Part shown: one piece after another, positions 1-7,718 of the stretch
How positions within the stretch are numbered: the stretch's first letter is position 1
Layout: each line of letters begins with the position of its first letter
Origin: Acidobacteriota bacterium
GTDB taxonomy: Bacteria; Acidobacteriota; Holophagae; Acanthopleuribacterales; Acanthopleuribacteraceae
Assembly: GCA_030066195.1 (NCBI GenBank)
Contig: JASJCB010000038.1
Location: 21,038-85,037 of the forward strand
Length of the DNA: 64,000 bases
Direction of reading: 5' to 3'
Notes under the pieces: model-generated
Seen by the model: the letters and a program-made list of their open reading frames with translations, nothing else
Database searches by the model: none
What the model was told of the DNA's origin: nothing
Program-made: the position numbers and the translations under genes

Positions 1-219
1 ATCGATTTCAGCACCTTGCTGTCGTTGGACACCGCCCTGGCCCGGTTGGACGAGATGGATTCGCGGAAACGTCAGATCGTAGAGATGCGCTTTTTTGCAG
101 GTTTGGAGATCAACGAAATTGCCGAGATTTTGGATTGCTCGGCCAGTACCATCAAGCGGGAATGGCGCTTCGCAAAGCGCTGGTTGGCCTCGGAACTCCA
201 GGATTTGAACAAGACCTGA
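1..219 (+). CDS. ECF-type RNA polymerase sigma factor, C-terminal part (partial)
   Basis: The reading frame is open from the first base, so the gene begins outside the window and only about 72 residues remain. They contain sigma region 4: a helix with LDEMDSRKRQIVEMRFFAG, then a helix-turn-helix with INEIAEILDCSASTIKREW, which would contact the -35 element. The wording RKRQIVEMRFF...STIKREWRFAKRWL is characteristic of the ECF subgroup common in Acidobacteriota and Planctomycetota (the TIGR02999-like group, named from memory). Its targets are not visible. The next gene, 219 bases downstream across an AT-rich gap, is a membrane protein in the same direction and could be part of its regulon, but nothing in the sequence proves this. 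Confidence 0.85.
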   Translation: MDFSTLLSLDTALARLDEMDSRKRQIVEMRFFAGLEINEIAEILDCSASTIKREWRFAKRWLASELQDLNKT

Positions 220-437
220 GCAAAAGTGGATCGAAAATATAATTTGTTAAAAAAAAGGGCACTTCCAACTGTCTGCTAATTGATTGGATAAACATATATT
301 TTATTCGCGAATAAAAAAAAATGCCGTACACACCTCTAAATATCCTCGATTGCGCACTCTACACCAATTAAAATAGTTATTGCTCCGGCCCTATTTTATC
401 GGGACAGCAATTCACTCAATTTCTAAAGGTTAACGCC

Positions 438-1259
438 ATGCCGAGAATAAAGGGCAGGCCCATGCGCTATAGCGGGCTTATTCTCTCCCTTGCCGAGCAG
501 GAGATCTATACAGTTGAATCTCTCGTCGATTATGCTTTGGATGAGGGCTTTTTTACCCCCTCCGCCGAGGCCGATAGAGCGACTCTCCAAAAACGTATCG
601 GCAATGCCTTGTTCAAATTTGCCAAAAAGCACTTCGTCGATCCGGGTTTGAAGCCCGACGGTTCCCCCCTGACGCCAGGTAAACAGGTCAATGGGGGGTG
701 GTACGGTTGGCGTTGGATGTCGGCCCTTCCCGAAAACTACCGGTGGGCCGAATTAAACGAGCATCTGCATCGATTCCGCGAGGGCCATGCATCCGAACCC
801 GTTTCAAGACCGGAAATCATCGCCATGCCGGGGGTTCACAAGAAGGCCATTCCCAAGACACCGGAACCGACCCCTGTCGAGCCCGGCGGCAGTGGAAATA
901 CGCCTCGGGGTGAAACCCCGAAACAAGAACCGGAATCGAAGGAACGGGCCGTTTCCTGGTTACATTGCCTACCGGGTCTGGTTGCCGGGATCACACTGAT
1001 GCTACTGATTTTTTTCAGCGGCTCTTCCATTCGGGACTTTCGCACGAAACAGCTCAACAAGGACGTAAACCGCCTGGTGGCCGGGGGCGCTACGCTGGAG
1101 GCGATCCAATTGGGGCAGGTAAACGCCGGTGAAAGGCGGGATGTTTTGCTATTCGTGCTCTTGACGGAAATGAGCGAGGAAATAAGGCCCGGGACAACGG
1201 GATCGGCCACGATTTCCCCCATGACCAATCTTTCCATGGTGCCTTTTCCGGCCTTATAG
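438..1259 (+). CDS. hypothetical single-pass membrane protein
   Basis: I do not recognise this 273-residue protein. Residues 1-110 look like a compact soluble domain rich in aromatic residues (GGWYGWRWM near residue 90). This is followed by a Pro/Glu-rich linker (about 130-170), one hydrophobic segment at about 174-193, and a short C-terminal domain. The N-terminus has no signal peptide, so the first domain is probably cytoplasmic. An AAAGG ribosome-binding sequence precedes the ATG. The gene converges with the TPR gene on the other strand and their ends overlap by six bases. The cytoplasmic-domain, linker, membrane and outer-domain layout would suit a membrane-linked sensor or anti-sigma-like partner of the upstream sigma factor, but that is inference. 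Confidence 0.6.
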   Translation: MPRIKGRPMRYSGLILSLAEQEIYTVESLVDYALDEGFFTPSAEADRATLQKRIGNALFKFAKKHFVDPGLKPDGSPLTPGKQVNGGWYGWRWMSALPENYRWAELNEHLHRFREGHASEPVSRPEIIAMPGVHKKAIPKTPEPTPVEPGGSGNTPRGETPKQEPESKERAVSWLHCLPGLVAGITLMLLIFFSGSSIRDFRTKQLNKDVNRLVAGGATLEAIQLGQVNAGERRDVLLFVLLTEMSEEIRPGTTGSATISPMTNLSMVPFPAL

Positions 1260-2192
1260 GCCCGCTTCGCCGCTGTTCAAGCGTTTCAACAAGTTGAGCA
1301 GGTCCAGTAAGGGCCGCTCATCCTGTGCCTCGGCGAAGGCGGCTACTTCATCCCAGGTTGCCCGGTAATCCCTGCCGCGTTGCATGTCCGCAAAGATATA
1401 ATTGGCCTTAAGGTAGGCCATGCCTATTTCATCGTCTTCCAAAACCTCGGCAGCCTGTCGGGTATGGTGCAGGCCCGCTTCGGTCTGACCCATGGCGATC
1501 AGGAAAAAGCCCATGTCCACCAGGGCTTCCGCGGCGCCTTGTTTGTTGCCCATTTTCTCGAAGATGGCATTGGCGCGCTCGCTGTTGACGAGACCTTCCT
1601 GGTATTTGGCAAGCACCAGGCAGATGGCGGCGCGATGCCGATGGTAGTGGGCCTGCCAGAGGTCATCCACCTTATTCAGGTAGACCTCGGCCTTGTCCAG
1701 GAAATTCTCGGCGCGTTTGTAATCATTGAGGCGGATGCTGATAAAGGTCAGGTCCAGCAACGATTGAAACATGGGGTCGGGATTGGGCAGTTTTTCGAAG
1801 ACGGCATAGGCCGCCGTAAACCGCTTCAGCGCTTTTTCATACTCTTTGCGCTCGGTTTCAATGCGGCCTAACAGCAACAGGTTGCTGCCGCGCAACCAAC
1901 CCTTCGGCTCTCTACTTTCAATAAAAAGGGCAATCGCTTCGGCTTTTTCGATGCGGTTCAGCATCCAGTCGCCCCAGGCCTTGCCTGAGAGGGCCTGCAG
2001 GTCGCCGGTTTCGCGAACCTTGCCGTCGAAGAAGAGAGCCGCGGCCTCGGGATCTTCGATAAGCAGTTCATGACCCGCACGGTAATCCTCATCGTTGTTT
2101 TCTTCAGGCAGAAGCCACCAGGCGCCGGCGGCCAGGAGCGTGGCAATCAACAGGTTGATCATCACCAGCTTCAGCTTTGTCTGACGATTCAT
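1254..2192 (-). CDS. membrane-anchored tetratricopeptide-repeat protein
   Basis: This 312-residue protein has a positively charged start and one hydrophobic segment (about residues 9-27, ending AAGAWWLLP), giving a signal anchor with the bulk outside the cytoplasm. Helical pairs of TPR character follow from about residue 85 to 290, for example LLGRIETERKEYEKALKRF and ALVDMGFFLIAMGQTEAGL. TPR domains are protein-binding scaffolds; no catalytic motif is visible. It stands alone on this strand, convergent with the preceding gene. The partner is unknown. Confidence 0.75.
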   Translation of the reverse strand: MNRQTKLKLVMINLLIATLLAAGAWWLLPEENNDEDYRAGHELLIEDPEAAALFFDGKVRETGDLQALSGKAWGDWMLNRIEKAEAIALFIESREPKGWLRGSNLLLLGRIETERKEYEKALKRFTAAYAVFEKLPNPDPMFQSLLDLTFISIRLNDYKRAENFLDKAEVYLNKVDDLWQAHYHRHRAAICLVLAKYQEGLVNSERANAIFEKMGNKQGAAEALVDMGFFLIAMGQTEAGLHHTRQAAEVLEDDEIGMAYLKANYIFADMQRGRDYRATWDEVAAFAEAQDERPLLDLLNLLKRLNSGEAGL

Positions 2193-2597
2193 CGGCGGTC
2201 ACTCCGGAATGTCTGATATCCGGGAAGAAACCCCGGCTAATCCAGCATACCAAAGTTCCATGAATGCTAGAAGCGTTAAGCGTTGCGAGGGGTCGTGAGG
2301 GCCTCCGTAAAGCTTGCCTCTTCCCTTGTAACTTGCAACTTGTAACCGGAAACTTGATAATGACTTGCTCTCGCGCTCGGGGGCTTGCCGTTGGTGTCGA
2401 ACGCCCCGTCCTGGTAGGTGCGGGCTTGATCAGATGGCATAGCAATTACCTTTATCCTGATCATGAATACTCACTCCTGTAACGTGCGTGATCATGGCAA
2501 GCCGCGCTCGTCACAGGGTTAATCTGGCGGTTGATTGGGCGACAAACCGACCGGGTTCGAAACCGGCTTCACTTCCACTTACCCCCGAAGTTTTCTA
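2193..2597 (+). other. 405-bp intergenic stretch
   Basis: No convincing gene is seen. It holds one copy of the dispersed AACTTG-type repeat (2310-2356) and a short T-arm-like palindrome near 2549-2564 that lacks any other tRNA feature. Short open frames here lack ribosome-binding sites and recognisable composition. Confidence 0.5.
2310..2356 (+). repeat. dispersed AAGCTTGC/CAACTTG repeat, copy 1
   Basis: The stretch is made of closely spaced AACTTG, AAGCTTG and AACCGGAAACTTG words. The same words recur in intergenic gaps near 7658, 14931, 16901, 32566 and 32729, so this is a family rather than chance. Confidence 0.55.
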
Positions 2598-3707
2598 TCA
2601 AGCATTGCTCTGCATAGAACCAGAAGTAATACGGGCGAGCGCTGAAAAACATCGAGATAATGGCTCCCCAACCCCTGGCATCGATATTTGGATCATTTCA
2701 TTCAGTCCGGAACTGCTCTTGAAATAAATTGTTTCATACCGTGCGATCGGGATCTCGTAATTATCCTTGAAACGCCGATCTGGGCCTCCCTTTTTGTTGA
2801 CATATTTCCAAGTATGACCAATCACTTCCGCATCCCAGGGCAAGCGCTCCCCTTCGATAAAATCAATGGTGCTTACTTCGAGGTGTAGGTCACCATAGGC
2901 GACCGCACCCACTCCTCGATTATCAAAGACCAGGATTCGTTCCGGCATGAGAGCCAGCATTTGCCTACCGACTGGAATCACGGGATAATCTAGGTTGGTT
3001 TTCAATTCTTTGATCCTGGATTTTCTTGGACTGATTTGGTTCCTCTCAATCACACGATCGGCTCCAGCCTGATATTTGGCGTCGAGGACATCTCCCTCTG
3101 CACTGATATGCCAGACCCCCGCACGCCGACACATCTCATCGAACCACTGATGGAGACGCTCATAAGCCACTTCGGCCTCGGGTGAAAGCTCATAGAAGAT
3201 TACCGTGGATTTTCTCAGAGTATCCTTGAACTTCATGAAGATACCCATGAAGAAGGACAAGATCAGCCAACTAATTGCCTGCCAAGTCAATCCCAATGAA
3301 ACCAGGCATACAAGCCCGAGAAATCCTGTCCAGAAAACGAAGGGGAAAATCCGAATTCTCTTGCGTTTACCGTTTAATTCTGCGAGAAGATCTGCAGCGC
3401 TGGAGTCCCCCATTTCCAGTACATCCCCGCTCTCGATCTCACGCATCTGCTCAACACTCGGTTCCTTGGTGGTTGTCGGCTCCAATCTAACCGGTTGCTC
3501 GATTGGCTCGGACCCTCGGTTTCCAGGGTGTTGGGAGTCGAGGCTTTGCCGAAACTTAACCCCCAGAGCGCTGACGCTGACATAATTCCCCCGTGGCCCT
3601 GATCCAATGCGAAAGCCTTTGAACCCAGCCGAAACACCAACTCCCGATTTAGAAAAATTAAATCGCATAGGACCCACTTTGATAGACTTCCTGAAAGTTA
3701 AACCCAT
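2598..3707 (-). CDS. DUF4236 domain-containing membrane protein
   Basis: The first ~55 residues match the DUF4236 pattern: MGLTFRKSIKVGPMRFNFSK, then SGVGVSAGFKGFRIGSGPRG, a short beta-rich module of unknown function. After a charged linker there are two adjacent hydrophobic segments at roughly residues 120-158. A soluble C-terminal half of about 200 residues follows, with mixed alpha/beta character and no motif I recognise. An AGGAGG sequence lies just upstream of the chosen ATG. The 369-residue length fits the longer members of this family. No neighbour shares its strand, so it is probably monocistronic. Confidence 0.8.
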   Translation of the reverse strand: MGLTFRKSIKVGPMRFNFSKSGVGVSAGFKGFRIGSGPRGNYVSVSALGVKFRQSLDSQHPGNRGSEPIEQPVRLEPTTTKEPSVEQMREIESGDVLEMGDSSAADLLAELNGKRKRIRIFPFVFWTGFLGLVCLVSLGLTWQAISWLILSFFMGIFMKFKDTLRKSTVIFYELSPEAEVAYERLHQWFDEMCRRAGVWHISAEGDVLDAKYQAGADRVIERNQISPRKSRIKELKTNLDYPVIPVGRQMLALMPERILVFDNRGVGAVAYGDLHLEVSTIDFIEGERLPWDAEVIGHTWKYVNKKGGPDRRFKDNYEIPIARYETIYFKSSSGLNEMIQISMPGVGEPLSRCFSALARITSGSMQSNA

Positions 3708-4443
3708 GTGACACCTCCTGATTGATTAGCTTCAACTGTAAAAATGCGGAATTAAGCTGGAAAAGGGATCAACAATCTGAATTTTTTCAAAAATTGCCCC
3801 GGGTTGTCGGGCCGACCTTCTCGCCTGGCAGGGTCGTATCGAGTCGATCTGTGCTCATCTGGAAACTCGATCACTGGACCTACCCCGATTTACTGGACAG
3901 CTGGTTAAGCAACGTTTGCCAGCGGCATTCTCTCACACTCGGTCAGTGTCGCATAGTCGCTGCTTGAGTGGCGCCTCTGCCCCCAGTGTTTGGTGGCGCA
4001 TTTTTCAGGCTTTGGAGCGTGTTATGCTATGCAAGTGGCCACTTTCACAGGATAACACGCCTCCAGAAACGAAAAAGGAGGAAAAGTATTGACTACCAAA
4101 GGTTTCCCATCATCGGAACCCCTTTTTGCCGTTTGCTCGTGAAAGCGAGTCTGGGGTGATTTGGAGGCTTAGAGGAGAGGTCTCGCGAGACTCATGACGA
4201 GACCAGGAGAATGAATACAGATGTGCCCCAAGGCCCCAACAGCTATAAGGCCTTGGTAATCAAACCCTCTTCCTGCTTTGCTCCGGGAGGTACCGGGTCT
4301 CGGAGGGTGCCAGTTGTTCTCTTTATTCGCATCGATAAGCTTTCCTGCTCAGCGATCCCTGATCCGTGGCGGCAACAGCTCTTCATGCGCATTGTAAGCA
4401 TGCTATAATGAATTCGTGATGGGCGTACACGAGGATGAGAAAC
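3708..4443 (+). other. 736-bp intergenic stretch
   Basis: No convincing gene is seen. A 104-codon open plus-strand frame (3779-4091, ending TGA) has protein-like composition but no start codon or ribosome-binding site and matches nothing I recognise; it may be a decayed gene. The right end carries the promoter of the deaminase operon. Confidence 0.45.
4401..4409 (+). promoter_or_regulatory. extended -10 promoter of the deaminase/phosphorylase operon
   Basis: TGCTATAAT is a perfect extended -10 (TGnTATAAT). It lies 35 bases before the chosen ATG, and no strong -35 is seen, as is usual for extended -10 promoters. The leader would be only about 28 bases long. Confidence 0.6.
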
Positions 4444-4947
4444 ATGACCGACGAAACTTATCTCCGTAAAACATTCGACTTGGCCTTTCAAGCTTTCGAA
4501 TCTGGCTCAAGGCCCTTTGCGGCATTGATTGTTTTCGACGGCCAAATCATCTGCGAAACGCTCGATGAACGAAAGTGGAAAATGGATCCGACCGCTCACC
4601 CTGAAGTAGAAGCCATTCGCACATTCTATAAGCGGTTTGACTTGGATCAGATCAATCGGGCCGCCTTGTACACCAATGTAGAGCCCTGCCCCATGTGCGC
4701 AGGTGCGATATTTTATAGCGGCATTGGCCGTCTCGTTTACTCGGTGTCTCGAAAAAGCTTCGATAGCTGGGTCGCTCAGTGCCGAATGAGACCACGACAG
4801 CGTTGTGTCGGCGCGCGTGAGATCATCAGGCCGAATGGCTTGACCCGAGTTCGTGGACCGTTATTGGAGAAAGAAGGACTGGCCTTAATCAAGCATCACT
4901 TCTTCCCGCTCCGTTTCGAACAGGAAAAAACCGGTACCGAAAATTAA
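4444..4947 (+). CDS. zinc-dependent nucleoside/base deaminase
   Basis: This is a cytidine deaminase-superfamily enzyme that hydrolytically removes an amino group from a base or nucleoside. The zinc site is complete: H52-P-E54 and P81-C82-P-M-C85, with residues counted from this ATG. The PCPMCAGAI form is typical of guanine/adenosine/cytosine deaminases rather than dCMP deaminases; the exact substrate cannot be told. An in-frame ATG at 4435 sits directly on the GAGG ribosome-binding sequence, so the ATG nine bases downstream is preferred. The stop overlaps the start of the phosphorylase-like gene by one base (TAATG), indicating translational coupling. The pairing points to a shared role in purine or pyrimidine destruction or salvage; compare conflict systems built on nucleotide depletion. 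Confidence 0.85.
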   Translation: MTDETYLRKTFDLAFQAFESGSRPFAALIVFDGQIICETLDERKWKMDPTAHPEVEAIRTFYKRFDLDQINRAALYTNVEPCPMCAGAIFYSGIGRLVYSVSRKSFDSWVAQCRMRPRQRCVGAREIIRPNGLTRVRGPLLEKEGLALIKHHFFPLRFEQEKTGTEN

Positions 4948-6491
4948 TGGATCAAGCCATGCATCATATATCGGATAGTCATACATCTGTGTCTTGTTTC
5001 CCTCAGGGCAGTATCAATGAGTCGATCATTGCCGCACATCCCAATCCCGTTACTATCGACATCATGGCAATGACCCCGAAAATTCTCGATAACCAGAAAG
5101 AAGCGTTAACCAACGCGATGGGAAAGGGTGCTCGGGTGAACTTTTTGTTGACCAATGGTACGGCGGCCCTTATCTGGAATAAGAAGCAGAAGTCTTTTGC
5201 AGAAAAGTTGAATGCAATACAGACATTCCAGACTGGGTTAGTCGAGACCAGTTGTGACCTCTTTCATGTAAAAGTCGTTGACTGGTCTCCACCGGTAGGC
5301 CTGGTCATTATCAATGGAAGAATGGAAGACGCCTCAGCTCTGATCTCTGTTTACACCGTAGATCCGAACGCGAGTAGCGGGGAAAAAACCTGCTTGCTCC
5401 TTCAACCCAATCATAAGAACGGTTTCCTGGCCACTTACACGAAACAGTTCCGTGCACTTTGGCAGCGCGGCAAATCGATTGATTGGCTTGAAAAAGACAA
5501 GCATCTTGAGCGCGTCGCTGTCACGATGAGGGAAAATACAAGAAAAGCAATTTGGAATATCGAGAAAGCCAGGAACCTGGATCTCGCTTTCGTCATTGCA
5601 TTACCCGAGGAGTTCCGCTTTTTCAAGGACGTGATGGGCTCAATGAAACGCTTGACAGATCCCAGGACCGGCCAGATTTACTACACTTTTCAATGCGGCG
5701 ATTTCAGTTGTGCCGTGCTCTTATTAGGTCGGATGGGTAAGACGACTTCCGCACAAATGGTGGAAAGGATGCTGCACCGCTTTAATGTCGGTACGATCGT
5801 CAGCATCGGTATTGCCGGAAGTGCCAAACCCGATGATATCAACGAGGGTGATGTGGTGGTCGCTACACGGGTCACGGATTTCTTTCATCGCTCAAAGGTG
5901 AAGGATCACCTTTCGAAACAAGGGGAAATGGACTTCACCGTCCTTACAGGGGGCAGCAGCTATCAGACCACTCAGCAATTGGTTTCCTGGGTGATGCACA
6001 TGGAGTTTTCCCATCCTGAGGTATACAATGAATGGAAAAAGTCCAGCGACGATAAAGCAAAAGAGATCTTTAAGAACCTTGCAGTACCTCTTCATTTCGA
6101 TGAGGAGAGGATGGCGAAATTTAAAGAAGGCAAAGAGCGTCTTGCCAATGTCCGGCTTCACACCGATGATGTCCAAATTGCTACGCTTGATATGGTTGCT
6201 TCTTCGAAGAAATTTGCCGAGTGGCTACAGACCAGTGACCGAAATATATCGGTCATTGAAATGGAGTCCAGCGGCGTTATTCACACAGTGATGCAGAATC
6301 TCTCTTCAACCAGATGCATGGTGGTTCGGGGAATCTCTGACCTGGCCGACGACGAAAAGAGCAGAACCGATGAGGGCTTTGGCAATAGCAACCGCCGGAT
6401 TTCGATGCAGAATGCGACCGCGCTTATCAGAACTCTACTTGAAAACCGGTTGATTCCGCTTGGCTCGGAAGCGTGTCCTAGTTATATGTAA
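4947..6491 (+). CDS. nucleoside phosphorylase (PNP/MTAN-like) protein with N-terminal extra domain
   Basis: The C-terminal half (about residues 212-500) has the PNP_UDP/MTAN fold signatures: FVIALPEEFRFF at about 215, GIAGSAKPDDINEGDVVVA at about 288, VIEMESSGV at about 436 and VVRGISDLADD at about 459. Family members cleave the N-glycosidic bond of nucleosides. The Met-Glu in EMES is the usual ribose-binding pair, so activity is plausible. Residues ~30-195 form another alpha/beta domain that looks like a phospholipase D-like fold lacking the HKD motif. I offer this only as a possibility. The MTAN-type domain fused to a variable N-terminus is frequent in bacterial conflict (anti-phage) proteins. 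It is coupled to the upstream deaminase. A helical insertion of about 70 residues (about 345-420) interrupts the phosphorylase fold. Confidence 0.75.
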   Translation: MDQAMHHISDSHTSVSCFPQGSINESIIAAHPNPVTIDIMAMTPKILDNQKEALTNAMGKGARVNFLLTNGTAALIWNKKQKSFAEKLNAIQTFQTGLVETSCDLFHVKVVDWSPPVGLVIINGRMEDASALISVYTVDPNASSGEKTCLLLQPNHKNGFLATYTKQFRALWQRGKSIDWLEKDKHLERVAVTMRENTRKAIWNIEKARNLDLAFVIALPEEFRFFKDVMGSMKRLTDPRTGQIYYTFQCGDFSCAVLLLGRMGKTTSAQMVERMLHRFNVGTIVSIGIAGSAKPDDINEGDVVVATRVTDFFHRSKVKDHLSKQGEMDFTVLTGGSSYQTTQQLVSWVMHMEFSHPEVYNEWKKSSDDKAKEIFKNLAVPLHFDEERMAKFKEGKERLANVRLHTDDVQIATLDMVASSKKFAEWLQTSDRNISVIEMESSGVIHTVMQNLSSTRCMVVRGISDLADDEKSRTDEGFGNSNRRISMQNATALIRTLLENRLIPLGSEACPSYM

Positions 6492-6802
6492 TTCAATTCT
6501 TCATTTTTTCTCCGCATTTCCTGTCGACAGATAACCGTTTGGGCAGAAGCGCCTGACCCTTTCTCTTCAGGCGAAAGTATAGATCTAGCGGGATCCTCCC
6601 AGCCTGTCGAGGCGTGTCGAACCATTGCCGGAGAGGGCGTATATTGGATATACCCCTACGTCATCGGTATGGGGACGGGGTGCGTCGTTCCATCTCGAGG
6701 TCAATATACGGCTCGATCCCATTATCGAGCCGACGCAAAACCACAAAGCGCCTAAACCGGCAACAACCTCCTACGAATTTGCACCACGTTGTCAGCCAAT
6801 TT

Positions 6803-6831
6803 AACCCCCTTGTGTGGGGTAGGGGTTTTTT
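6803..6831 (+). terminator. Rho-independent terminator
   Basis: Stem AACCCC/GGGGTT followed directly by a run of six T. It lies some 310 bases after the phosphorylase gene, so it ends a long 3' tail or an unrecognised small transcript. Confidence 0.6.
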
Positions 6832-7038
6832 GTGCTAGCCCAAAAACTTGACACGTTTTTTAAGAATATAGCCGCCAAGGCGGCTAGCCATTTAACTGAT
6901 GGGCCGCCTCAATGGCTCAAGAATTAGCCTCGTAATGTCTACCGCGCCGGACCATTTATTGGAGCCATACGCCAATAAAGTACTTACTTGCAATCGGGCT
7001 CTAAGGAAGCCCCACCAGTAGCAAGTTGAGTTGCCACT

Positions 7039-7069
7039 TGATAGCTTCAGGCCGCAAACCTGATATAAT
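7039..7069 (+). promoter_or_regulatory. sigma-70-like promoter
   Basis: TTGATA at 7039-7044, a 19-base spacer and a perfect TATAAT at 7064-7069. It lies 70 bases before the small gene at 7139. Confidence 0.5.
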
Positions 7070-7138
7070 GAGTTGTCTTAAGACTCAAAAAGCCAGATAC
7101 CTGCAAAAAGATCACCATGACCGGAGAAGGAGTTCCCA

Positions 7139-7540
7139 ATGAAATTCGTTCAAAAATCAGGCAGTTGGTCCGTGACGGTGGGCGGCCGTAGCGATACGCC
7201 TATCCTGGAGTTGCCCAATATCACCAAGGGCAATCGTCTGGTTGTCACCGCGACCTTTCTTGCCAAAACCAACGGGAACCAGGACAGTGGTTTCAATTAC
7301 ACGGTCCAATGCACCAAACCTACCGATGCCCAGGCGCTGAGCGCACAGCAAAGCGTGGTTCAGGGTAATGCGGGCTGGCAAACCACAACGAAAACCGTTT
7401 TTTTTGAGGCCATCGTCAGTTCCCAGACCGGCGTGGAAGAGGTCGATTTCGAGGTGACTTTCCAAAAAGGGGATTTGGACGGCCAGGGCGAGATCAGCGA
7501 CTTCCTGCTGACGGGTACGGTCATCAGCACCATGGCTTGA
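7139..7540 (+). CDS. hypothetical beta-rich protein
   Basis: This is a 133-residue protein that I cannot assign. It has no signal peptide, cysteine pair or membrane segment. It is rich in alternating hydrophobic/polar strands (LVVTATFLAK, TVFFEAIVS), suggesting a beta-sandwich such as a lectin-like or actinoporin-like fold. GAGAAGGAG lies upstream of the ATG. It has its own promoter and a strong hairpin after the stop. A sigma-54 activator with FHA-like sensor follows, but there is no sign of co-transcription. Confidence 0.6.
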   Translation: MKFVQKSGSWSVTVGGRSDTPILELPNITKGNRLVVTATFLAKTNGNQDSGFNYTVQCTKPTDAQALSAQQSVVQGNAGWQTTTKTVFFEAIVSSQTGVEEVDFEVTFQKGDLDGQGEISDFLLTGTVISTMA

Positions 7541-7566
7541 AGCCTGATCAAGAGTTTTCGGGCAAA

Positions 7567-7592
7567 GAGGGTTCCCGAGCGCGGGAGCCCTC
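7567..7592 (+). terminator. stem-loop after the 7139 gene
   Basis: An 11-bp stem (GAGGGTTCCCG/CGGGAGCCCTC, one G-U) with a four-base loop 26 bases after the stop. There is no T run, so it may be a transcript-stabilising hairpin rather than an intrinsic terminator. Confidence 0.45.
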
Positions 7593-7657
7593 CTGAGGTA
7601 GCCGGTGGTAGCCGGTCGTGCTCCTTTTTCATTTCCGGGTGCGGATGGTACTATGCA

Positions 7658-7680
7658 GCTTGTAACTTGAAGCTTTGAGG
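7658..7680 (+). repeat. dispersed AGCTTGTAACTTG repeat, copy 2
   Basis: A short AGCTTGTAACTTGAAGCTT run in the gap before the sigma-54 activator; same words as the other copies. Confidence 0.5.
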
Positions 7681-7718
7681 ATGAAAGGTAAAGCACGGTT
7701 ACAGGGAGGCATCGAATC

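Larger units (their letters stand above)
6492..7138 (+). other. 647-bp intergenic stretch with terminator, hairpin and promoter
   Basis: No gene is seen. It contains a terminator-like stem-loop, a perfect small hairpin (6869-6886, TAGCCGCC/GGCGGCTA with an AA loop) and, at the right end, a promoter for the next gene. Confidence 0.5.

Noticed and set aside
2549..2564. T-arm-like palindrome (CCGGGTTCGAAACCGG-type)
   Set aside because: No D-arm, anticodon arm or acceptor is seen at the right distances on either strand.
3779..4091. Open frame with protein-like composition between the DUF4236 gene and the deaminase operon
   Set aside because: No start codon with a ribosome-binding site and no recognised family; kept only as a remark on the gap.
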